From assembly GCA_021812825.1 (NCBI GenBank), contig JAKAMO010000050.1, positions 1 through 19,318 on the forward strand: a stretch of 19,318 nt of DNA, given 5' to 3'. Below, piece after piece: positions 5,519 to 12,989 of this stretch. The stretch's first letter is position 1; each line of letters opens with the position of its first letter. Made by a program: the position numbers and the translations under genes. A model generated the notes under the pieces. It did no database searches, had not been told where the DNA came from, and was given only the letters and a program-made list of their open reading frames with translations. The DNA comes from a bacterium. GTDB taxonomy: Bacteria; Elusimicrobiota; Elusimicrobia; Elusimicrobiales; UBA9959.

Positions 5519-6849
5519 CAGCGACTCTGGATAGGCCGGCCGCCGCGCGCAAAAGCGTGTACGCCGGAAAGCTTATAACCGCGGAAGAGGCTGCTTCGAA
5601 GATAAAGAGCGGGGACGACGTGGTGGTGGCGCAGTGCGCCTCGGAGCCGCAGGGCTGCATGGCGGCCTTCCATACGGTCGCGCCGAACGTGGAGGATGTG
5701 CGCGTGTTCTCCGTGCTGACGCTCAGGCCCTACGATTTCTACATGAAGCCGGAGATGAGGGGGCATTTCGAACTGGCCAGCTGGTTCCACGCCCCCGGCT
5801 CCAGGAAAGCGCTGGCCGCGGGCGCCGGTACCGTCACCTACGTGCCCAATATGCTGCACCGCGCGGCGACGGACCGCATCCAGGCCCGCAAGCCCGACAT
5901 CTTCTTCGGCACCTGCACGCCGCCGGACGCCAAGGGCTTCGTCTCGCTGTCGCTCGGAATAACCTACGAGAAGGACGTCATCGAGGCGGCCGATACCGTC
6001 ATCCTCGAGATAAACCGCAACCTGCCGCGCACCTTCGGCGACACGCACCTCCACGTCAGCGACGTGGACTGGTTCGTCGAGCACGACCAGGAAGTGCCGA
6101 CCCTGCCGTCCCCCGCCCCGGACGCGACGGAGAAGGCCATCGGGAATTACATCTCCGAGCTGGTGGACGACGGCTCCACGCTGCAGCTCGGCATCGGCGG
6201 CATACCGAACGCCTGCGCGCTGGCGCTGAAGGACAAGAAGGAACTGGGCGTGCACACCGAGATGATGGTGGACTCGATGATGGAGCTCTACGAGGCCGGC
6301 GTCATCACCAATAAGCGCAAAGCCCTGCTGAAGGACAAGTTCGTCTGCACCTTCGCGATGGGCTCGCGGAAGCTCTATGACTGGCTGCACGACAACCCGG
6401 CGGTGGAGTTCCGCAGGGGTTCCTGGGTGAACGACCCCGCGGTGATACGCCGGAACTCCAGGATGGTCTCCATCAACACCTGCCTGACCGTGGACCTGAC
6501 CGGCCAGGTGGCCAGCGAAACCCTAGGCCACGTCCAGTATTCCGGCACCGGCGGGCAGACCGACACCGCCGTGGGAGCCAAGGAGGCCTACGACGGCCTC
6601 GGCAAGTCCATCATCGCCTGCCGCTCGACGGCCAAGAACGGGACGGTCTCCGCTATCGTACCTGCGCTGTCCGAGGGGACGGCGGTCACGCTGCACAGGG
6701 CGAACACCGACAATATAGTGACCGAGTTCGGCATAGCGCGGCTGCGCGGCCGAACCGTTCGGGAGAGGGCTAACGCGCTGATGAACGTGGCCCACCCTGA
6801 TTTCAGGGCGGAGCTCAGGCGCCGGGCGGCGCAGCTGGGCTACCTGTAA
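5515..6849 (+). CDS. Acetyl-CoA hydrolase/transferase family CoA-transferase (4-hydroxybutyrate CoA-transferase-like)
   Basis: The 444-residue protein matches class I acyl-CoA:carboxylate CoA-transferases of the 4-hydroxybutyrate/butyryl-CoA:acetate type. Visible landmarks are Q-L-G-I-G-G-I-P-N-A (from residue 224), the catalytic glutamate region H-T-E-M-M-V-D (Glu249) and the C-terminal S-G-T-G-G-Q-T-D glycine motif (from residue 343). These enzymes move CoA between acetyl-CoA or another acyl-CoA and a free acid through a glutamyl-CoA intermediate in the cytoplasm. The substrate cannot be fixed from sequence. It is translationally coupled to the TetR gene and followed 30 bases later by a thiolase, which points to short-chain acid or ketoacid metabolism. 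Confidence 0.88.
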   Translation: MTATLDRPAAARKSVYAGKLITAEEAASKIKSGDDVVVAQCASEPQGCMAAFHTVAPNVEDVRVFSVLTLRPYDFYMKPEMRGHFELASWFHAPGSRKALAAGAGTVTYVPNMLHRAATDRIQARKPDIFFGTCTPPDAKGFVSLSLGITYEKDVIEAADTVILEINRNLPRTFGDTHLHVSDVDWFVEHDQEVPTLPSPAPDATEKAIGNYISELVDDGSTLQLGIGGIPNACALALKDKKELGVHTEMMVDSMMELYEAGVITNKRKALLKDKFVCTFAMGSRKLYDWLHDNPAVEFRRGSWVNDPAVIRRNSRMVSINTCLTVDLTGQVASETLGHVQYSGTGGQTDTAVGAKEAYDGLGKSIIACRSTAKNGTVSAIVPALSEGTAVTLHRANTDNIVTEFGIARLRGRTVRERANALMNVAHPDFRAELRRRAAQLGYL

Positions 6850-6879
6850 GATCTGTTATACACATACTCGGGAGGGAAA

Positions 6880-8061
<1,182 letters not shown>

Positions 8062-8084
8062 GTAGCACCCTAAGCGCGGCGAAG

Positions 8085-8114
8085 GGCCCCGGGCTTCCGC
8101 CCGGGGCCTTTTTT
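8085..8114 (+). terminator. Strong intrinsic terminator after thiolase
   Basis: GGCCCCGGGC (8085-8094) and GCCCGGGGCC (8099-8108) form a 10-bp stem with a TTCC loop, followed by six T residues. Confidence 0.92.
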
Positions 8115-8206
8115 ATGGGCCCGCAGCCGCGCGTTCCGGTCCTTTCGTCATGCCCGGCGCTAACATAAAACAATCCGCCGGCTGACCGGGAGGGGTACGC
8201 GGATGG

Positions 8207-8222
8207 TTTAGAATTTACTAAA
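8207..8222 (+). promoter_or_regulatory. Candidate ArsR operator, copy 1 (TTTAG-N6-CTAAA)
   Basis: TTTAG (8207-8211) and CTAAA (8218-8222) flank a six-base spacer ten bases before the first ArsR start codon, overlapping a TAGAAT-like -10 (8209-8214). The same arms and spacer length recur before the second ArsR gene. The wider leaders of the two genes (8171-8231 and 9871-9930) also align, including CTGACC/TTGACC. Confidence 0.65.
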
Positions 8223-8231
8223 TTTCTATAC

Positions 8232-8534
8232 ATGAAGACACCGCGCATGAACCAGGCAGAGAAGCTCGCAAGGACCCTGAAGCACATCTCCCACCCGCTG
8301 AGGCTGCTGATGATCTGCATGCTCTCCGAGGGCGAGAAGTGCGCCGGCGATATCGTCGCCAGGCTGGGCACCACCAAGGGGAACATCTCGCAGCACCTGC
8401 GCGTGCTGTCGGACAACGGGGTCATAGCTTACAGGAGGGAGGCGAACAGGGTCATCTACCGCATAGCGGACGGGAAGCTGGTGAAGCTGCTGGACGCGAT
8501 GAGGAACCTGTATTGCCCGGGCGGCGGGCACTAG
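8232..8534 (+). CDS. ArsR-family repressor, BigR/SqrR-like dithiol type (paralogue 1)
   Basis: The 100-residue protein is a compact winged helix: H-P-L-R-L-L-M-I-C-M-L, then the recognition helix T-T-K-G-N-I-S-Q-H-L-R-V-L (about 47-59) and the wing R-R-E-A-N-R-V-I-Y-R-I. Cysteines are at 29, 37 and 95. Cys29 (in the L-L-x-x-C-x-L helix) and Cys95 (in the last helix) fall where the persulfide sensors BigR and SqrR carry their reactive pair. No C-x-C-type metal site (ELCVCDL) is seen. The inference is a sulfide/persulfide-responsive repressor of itself and of the porin gene that follows. It has no ribosome binding site and a very short leader, and shares about half its residues with the protein at 9931. 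Confidence 0.85.
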   Translation: MKTPRMNQAEKLARTLKHISHPLRLLMICMLSEGEKCAGDIVARLGTTKGNISQHLRVLSDNGVIAYRREANRVIYRIADGKLVKLLDAMRNLYCPGGGH

Positions 8535-8579
8535 TCCGCCAACAGTTCGATACGCAGGTTATATAAGGAGGCAGCAATA

Positions 8580-9797
8580 ATGAAACGGACAGTAAGACAT
8601 CTCGCGGCGGCAACGGCCCTGATAGGGCTCTCCGCCGTCTGCTACGCGACGAACGGGGACAACCTGATAGGCGTGGGCCCCACGTCCCGGGCCATGGGCG
8701 GAACCGGGATAGCCGCCCCGCAGGACTCCATCAGCGCCATCTTCTCCAACCCGGCCGCTCTCTCCCAGATAGAGGGCTCGCAGTTCAACTTCGCCGGCAC
8801 CGATTTCAGCCCGGCCGTTAAGGCGACGGTGGTCGCTCCGTCCGGCGGCGGCATGCCGGGCAACTGGAAAGCGACCAGCCAGGACGCCGTCTACGCCGTG
8901 CCGGCGATAGGCCTCTCCACTCCGATGACGGACAAGGTGAATTTCGGTATAGCCGCCTACGGAGTTTCCGGCATGGGCGTGGACTACCGGAACAAGGACC
9001 CGATGAAGACCAATACCAAGGTCTCCGTGATGAAATTCGTTCCGGCCGTGTCCTGGAAGAGCGGGGCTTTCTCGTACGGGCTCGGCATGGACATAGATTA
9101 TCAGGCCGCCGACTTCGGGTCTGGGCTTTCCCATAACTACGCCGTGGGCGCGCGCCTCGGCGCGGGCTATGAGGCCGGCGCCTGGAACTTCGGCCTGACG
9201 TACGTGAGCCCGCAGAGCGTGGAGCATAAGCGCATCTACGATTTCGACGGGACCGGGGCCGGCGGCGCCTTTAACGGCTTCGACTCGCTCAAGCTCGAGA
9301 ACCCGGCCCAGTACGGGGCCGGCGCGGCCTACAAGGGCCTCGATAAGTGGCTGTTCTCGGCCGACGTGAAGTACATAGACTGGGGCAACGCCGAGGGCTA
9401 CAAGGACTTCGACTGGGGGTCCCAGACCGTGTTCGGGCTCGGAGTCCAGAACAAGACCACCGATAAGCTGACGCTGCGCGCCGGCTGGAACTACGGGAAG
9501 AACCCGGTAAAGAAGCACCAGGCCTTCAACGCGATGAGCGGCATGACCAGCGTGCAGGGCAAGAGCATGAGCACTTTCGGCTACGAGTATTTCAGGATAA
9601 TAGGCTTCCCCGGCATCGTGGAGAACCACGTCAGCCTGGGCTGCGGCTACGAGTTCTCTCCTAAGTTCGCGCTGAACCTGGGCTACACCAGGGCCCTGGC
9701 GAAGACTATCAGCGAGACCGACAGTTCCGGCACGATCACCCTCAAGTCCGAGCTGTCCGAGAACGCGCTGGACCTGGGGCTGACCTTCAGGTTCTAA
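8580..9797 (+). CDS. OMPP1/FadL/TodX family outer-membrane transport protein
   Basis: The 405-residue protein has a signal peptide ending near C-Y-A-T (about residue 22-24). It then shows the FadL plug/hatch signature: N-G-D-N-L-I-G-V-G-P-x-S-R-A-M-G-G-T-G-I-A, followed by D-S-I-S-A-I-F-S-N-P-A-A-L. Alternating aromatic/glycine strands follow, and the chain ends in phenylalanine as outer-membrane barrels do. FadL-type porins let hydrophobic compounds such as fatty acids or aromatics cross the outer membrane by lateral diffusion. Here the gene lies behind a thiol-type ArsR gene (45 bases, AAGGAGG at 8565-8571) and beside sulfur genes, so a hydrophobic sulfur species such as elemental sulfur is a possible cargo; this is speculation. 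Confidence 0.88.
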   Translation: MKRTVRHLAAATALIGLSAVCYATNGDNLIGVGPTSRAMGGTGIAAPQDSISAIFSNPAALSQIEGSQFNFAGTDFSPAVKATVVAPSGGGMPGNWKATSQDAVYAVPAIGLSTPMTDKVNFGIAAYGVSGMGVDYRNKDPMKTNTKVSVMKFVPAVSWKSGAFSYGLGMDIDYQAADFGSGLSHNYAVGARLGAGYEAGAWNFGLTYVSPQSVEHKRIYDFDGTGAGGAFNGFDSLKLENPAQYGAGAAYKGLDKWLFSADVKYIDWGNAEGYKDFDWGSQTVFGLGVQNKTTDKLTLRAGWNYGKNPVKKHQAFNAMSGMTSVQGKSMSTFGYEYFRIIGFPGIVENHVSLGCGYEFSPKFALNLGYTRALAKTISETDSSGTITLKSELSENALDLGLTFRF

Positions 9798-9818
9798 GGT
9801 AAACGGATAGGGTGAGGG

Positions 9819-9850
9819 GAGGGGACGGCTTTGGCCGCCCCCTCTGTTTT
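9819..9850 (+). terminator. Intrinsic terminator after the FadL-type gene
   Basis: An 11-bp stem with one A-C mismatch (9819-9829 with 9834-9844, loop TTTG) is followed by TGTTTT. It separates the two ArsR units. Confidence 0.75.
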
Positions 9851-9902
9851 GTGGAATTCTTGACTAAAAACAATGCGCGGATTGACCGATGCGGGTTCCA
9901 AT

Positions 9903-9926
9903 GTATTTTAGTATTTGCTAAAATAC
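9903..9926 (+). promoter_or_regulatory. ArsR operator/promoter, copy 2 (perfect inverted repeat)
   Basis: GTATTTTAG (9903-9911) and CTAAAATAC (9918-9926) are perfect inverted repeats with a six-base spacer. An extended -10 (TGC-TAAAAT, hexamer 9919-9924) lies in the right arm, and the ATG at 9931 is only six bases beyond it, so the message would be leaderless or nearly so. A TTGACC (9882-9887) lies upstream and could pair with TATTTT (9904-9909) at 16 bases. Either way repressor binding would cover the -10. Confidence 0.78.
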
Positions 9927-9930
9927 TTAC

Positions 9931-10248
9931 ATGAAACCACCGCGCCACGCCGAAGCCGGGAGGCTCGCGAAGACCCTCCGGCACATCGCCCACCCGTTGC
10001 GTCTGCTGATAGTCTGCATGCTCTCCTCCGGGGAGAAATGCGCCGGGGACATCTCCGGCCCCCTCGGTACCACCAGGGGCAACGTCTCGCAGCACCTGCG
10101 CATCCTGACCGACAACGGCGTGCTTTCGCGCCGCAAGGACGGCAACAAGGTCTTCTACGGCATCAGCGACGGGAGGATGTCCGAGATGGTGGCCATGATG
10201 AGGAGGCTGTACTGCCCGGGCCGCACGCCGGCCGCTGGCAGGCCTTGA
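9931..10248 (+). CDS. ArsR-family repressor, BigR/SqrR-like dithiol type (paralogue 2)
   Basis: The 105-residue protein is a clear paralogue of the ArsR at 8232: same start (M-K-x-P-R), same H-P-L-R-L-L-x-x-C-M-L-S-x-G-E-K-C-A-G-D-I block, same recognition helix (G-T-T-x-G-N-x-S-Q-H-L-R) and the same L-Y-C-P-G ending. Cys29, Cys37 and Cys95 are all conserved, supporting a shared redox or persulfide chemistry through Cys29 and Cys95. It differs by a short C-terminal extension. The gene begins seven bases after a perfect operator's right arm minus the -10 gap, and ends seven bases before the octaheme cytochrome gene, which it probably controls along with the rest of the operon to 14177. Confidence 0.85.
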   Translation: MKPPRHAEAGRLAKTLRHIAHPLRLLIVCMLSSGEKCAGDISGPLGTTRGNVSQHLRILTDNGVLSRRKDGNKVFYGISDGRMSEMVAMMRRLYCPGRTPAAGRP

Positions 10249-10255
10249 ACCGAAT

Positions 10256-11833
10256 ATGAAGAAAGTCCTTATATTAATAGCGCTGGCAGGCCTTATAGGC
10301 GGCGTCCCTTCCGGGGCGCTGGCCCTGCGTGAGACCGATCCCGGCACCCTGTCCGTACTGAAGGCCGAATATCCCAAGAAGCACAAGGCCTCGGTGGACC
10401 ATTCCAAGTTCCAGGCCCTGGACAAGAAATTCGGGGACCTGAAGCAGGTCACCGCGGCCTGCCTGTCCTGCCACAACAAGGCGCAGGACGAGGTGATGCA
10501 TACCAGCCACTGGACCTGGGACAGGGGCGAGTACATCCCGGGGCGCGGCGTGGTCTATTTCGGCAAAAAGAACGCGATAAACAACTTCTGCATCAGCACC
10601 CCCGGCAACGAGAAGAGCTGCGCCAAGTGCCACCCGGGCTACGGGCGAAACGCGGACGGCTCCGTACCTAAGGACCCCGATGACGTGGACTGCCTGGTCT
10701 GCCACGACAATTCCGAGACCTACGCGAAAGGCTCCGACATGGGCGGCGCGCCGGACCCGAAAGTGGACCTCGGCGCTGCGGCCCGCAGCGTCGGCCTGCC
10801 CAGGCGCGCCAACTGCGGCATCTGCCACTTCTTCGGCGGCGGCGGCAACAACGTCAAGCACGGGGACCTGGAGAAGGCGCAGTTCGAGCCCTCCAGAGAA
10901 CTGGACGTGCACATGGCGCAGAACGGCGCCAACATGCAGTGCGTCGACTGCCACCTCACGGAGAACCACGAGATCTCCGGAAAGATGTACTCGCTTTCGT
11001 CCATGGACCGTAACCGGGTCACCTGCGAGCGGTGCCACACCGCCTCGCCGCACAAGGACAGGGTGATCAACGAGCATACCGCCAAAGTGGCCTGCCAGAG
11101 CTGCCACATCCCGCTCTACGCCAAGGCCAACTCCACCAAGGTGTTCTGGGACTGGTCCACGGCTGGAAAGCTCAGGGACGGCAAGCCCTATTCCGAGGAG
11201 GACGAGCGGGGCAACCATACCTACCTGTCGATAAAGGGCTCGTTCAAGTGGGGCGACCACCTGAAGCCGGAATACGCCTGGTCCAACGGCACCGCCTCGC
11301 ATTACCTGAGCGGCGACAAGGTGGAGGATACCTCGAAGCCGTTGGTGCTGAACCCGCTCTACGGCTCCTATTCCGACGACAACGCGAAGATAATACCGGT
11401 GAAGGTGCACCGGGCCAACCAGCCCTTCGACCCGGTAAATAAGACGCTGATACAGCCGAAGCTGTACGCCGACAGGAAAGGCGAGGGCGGCTTCTGGAAG
11501 GACTTCGACTGGCAGTCGGCCGCGCGGCTCGGCATGAAGAAGGTCGGGCTGCCGTTCAGCGGCAAGATAACCTTCATCCGTACCGACATGAACTGGCCCC
11601 TGAACCACATGGTTGCGCCCAAGGAAGAGACGCTGAAATGCTCGGAATGCCACGAGCGTGACGGCGGCCGTCTGGCGGGACTGAACGGCTTCTACCTGCC
11701 GGGCAGGGACCGCTCTAAAGCGCTAGATATACTGGGGAAGCTGATGCTGATAGTAACCCTGCTGGGCGTGCTGCTGCACGGCGCGGGCCGCATCATCAGC
11801 CGCAGGGCCTACAAAGGCGGTGAGAAAAAATGA
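10256..11833 (+). CDS. Octaheme c-type cytochrome, tetrathionate reductase (Otr) family
   Basis: The 525-residue protein has a signal peptide (to about residue 23), exactly eight C-x-x-C-H haem sites (Cys69, 122, 146, 187, 229, 257, 280 and 462) and a C-terminal membrane helix (about 493-515) with basic residues after it. Haem number, length and the long gap between haems 7 and 8 fit the octahaem tetrathionate reductase family known from Shewanella Otr, which reduces tetrathionate and also nitrite and hydroxylamine in vitro. The likely location is the periplasmic face of the inner membrane. It overlaps the cytochrome b gene by four bases, which supplies a route for electrons from quinol. The true substrate here is unproven; the sulfur neighbours favour a sulfur compound. 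Confidence 0.88.
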   Translation: MKKVLILIALAGLIGGVPSGALALRETDPGTLSVLKAEYPKKHKASVDHSKFQALDKKFGDLKQVTAACLSCHNKAQDEVMHTSHWTWDRGEYIPGRGVVYFGKKNAINNFCISTPGNEKSCAKCHPGYGRNADGSVPKDPDDVDCLVCHDNSETYAKGSDMGGAPDPKVDLGAAARSVGLPRRANCGICHFFGGGGNNVKHGDLEKAQFEPSRELDVHMAQNGANMQCVDCHLTENHEISGKMYSLSSMDRNRVTCERCHTASPHKDRVINEHTAKVACQSCHIPLYAKANSTKVFWDWSTAGKLRDGKPYSEEDERGNHTYLSIKGSFKWGDHLKPEYAWSNGTASHYLSGDKVEDTSKPLVLNPLYGSYSDDNAKIIPVKVHRANQPFDPVNKTLIQPKLYADRKGEGGFWKDFDWQSAARLGMKKVGLPFSGKITFIRTDMNWPLNHMVAPKEETLKCSECHERDGGRLAGLNGFYLPGRDRSKALDILGKLMLIVTLLGVLLHGAGRIISRRAYKGGEKK

Positions 11834-12450
11834 AGACGCATAAGAAAGTGAGGATCTACACCGGCTTCGAGCGGTTCTGGCACTGGACGCAGGCCGTGCT
11901 GATCATCTTCCTCGGCTTCACCGGGTTCGAGATACACGGCGCCTATTCCTTCCTCGGCTTCAGGGACGCCGTCCGCTACCACAACGACGCCACCTGGCTG
12001 CTGATGGTGCTGATAGCCTTCGCTATCTTCTGGCATTTCACCACGGGCGAATGGAAACAGTACGTGCCGACCACGAAGAACATCTCGGCGCAGCTGGAGT
12101 ACTACGTGTTCGGTATCTTCCGGAACGCGCCGCACCCTACCAAGAAGACCGCGCATTCCAAGCTGAACCCGCTGCAGAAGCTGGCCTACTTCGGCCTGAA
12201 GGTCTTCCTGCTGCCGGCCACGCTGCTGTCCGGCCTGCTGTACATGTTCTACCGCTACCAGGGCGGCGGCCTGCCGGGCTTCCTGTCGGCCGGCTCCCTG
12301 GGCCCCGTAGCGCTGGTGCATACGGCCTGCGCCTTCGCGCTGGCGGCGTTCCTGATCGGGCACCTTTACCTTATGACCACCGGCAGCACCGTGACGTCCA
12401 ACCTGAAGGCCATGTTGACGGGCTGGGAGGAGCTGGAAGATGAAGAGTGA
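11830..12450 (+). CDS. Membrane cytochrome b (b561/thiosulfate reductase b-subunit-like)
   Basis: The 206-residue protein has about four membrane helices with histidines placed for haem b ligation: R-F-W-H-W in helix 1, R-Y-H-N-D after it, F-W-H-F in helix 2, and V-H-T-A and G-H-L-Y in the last helices. The G-F-E-R-x-x-H-W start and G-H-x-Y-L-x-x-T-x-G ending are typical of b-type subunits of hydrogenases, formate dehydrogenases and thiosulfate reductases. It should exchange electrons between the quinone pool and the octahaem cytochrome, whose gene it overlaps. Its own 3' end overlaps the next gene by 11 bases, so the operon is tightly coupled. Confidence 0.85.
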   Translation: MKTHKKVRIYTGFERFWHWTQAVLIIFLGFTGFEIHGAYSFLGFRDAVRYHNDATWLLMVLIAFAIFWHFTTGEWKQYVPTTKNISAQLEYYVFGIFRNAPHPTKKTAHSKLNPLQKLAYFGLKVFLLPATLLSGLLYMFYRYQGGGLPGFLSAGSLGPVALVHTACAFALAAFLIGHLYLMTTGSTVTSNLKAMLTGWEELEDEE

Positions 12451-12979
12451 ACACGTAAAAGACGCGCAAGAGACTAAGTATATGAACCCGTACCTGGCGG
12501 GCTTCCTGCTGGGTATGGTACTGCTGGCCACGATCTTCATGACGGGCCGCGGACTTGGGGCCAGCGGCGCGCTGAAGAGCGGAGTGGTGGCGGCGGTGCA
12601 GGCGGTGGCGCCGGGTCACGCGGCGTCGTCAGAGTTCTACAGCGAATACGCGGCGCAGCACCCCGAGGGGCCGCTCAAGAACTGGCTGGTCTTCGAGGCG
12701 GTCGGCGTGATCATCGGCGCCTTCCTGTCGGGCCTGATCTCCGACCGGCTGGCCTTCAGGTTCGACAAGGGACCTTCCGCCACCAACAGGATGAGGGTCT
12801 GGGGCGCGCTGGCCGGCGGCGTTCTGTGGGGCATCGGCGCGCAGTTGGGCCGCGGCTGTACCAGCGGAGCGGCGCTGAGCGGCATGGCCGTGATGTCCAC
12901 CGGCGGCATAATAACGATGATCTTCATCTTCGCCGGCGCGTACGGCTTCGCGTACTTCGTCCGGAAGCTCTGGATATGA
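12440..12979 (+). CDS. YeeE/YedE family sulfur-transport membrane protein (half-size, first copy)
   Basis: The 179-residue protein has about four to five helices and the family cysteine motif G-R-G-C-T-S-G (Cys140), followed by a glycine-rich helix. YeeE/YedE proteins take up thiosulfate (TsuA) or related sulfur species by relaying them along conserved membrane cysteines. The half-size pair seen here resembles the PmpA/PmpB pairs that in other bacteria are linked to ArsR regulators and persulfide enzymes. A long periplasmic or cytoplasmic loop (about 45-75) separates the first two helices. The start lies within the end of the cytochrome b gene, with GGGAGG (12423-12428) before it. Confidence 0.85.
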   Translation: MKSEHVKDAQETKYMNPYLAGFLLGMVLLATIFMTGRGLGASGALKSGVVAAVQAVAPGHAASSEFYSEYAAQHPEGPLKNWLVFEAVGVIIGAFLSGLISDRLAFRFDKGPSATNRMRVWGALAGGVLWGIGAQLGRGCTSGAALSGMAVMSTGGIITMIFIFAGAYGFAYFVRKLWI

Positions 12980-12989
12980 GGAGAGATAT

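Noticed and set aside
10274..11653. 459-codon minus-strand frame opposite the octahaem cytochrome
   Set aside because: The plus strand has eight haem motifs in frame; the antisense frame is compositional.
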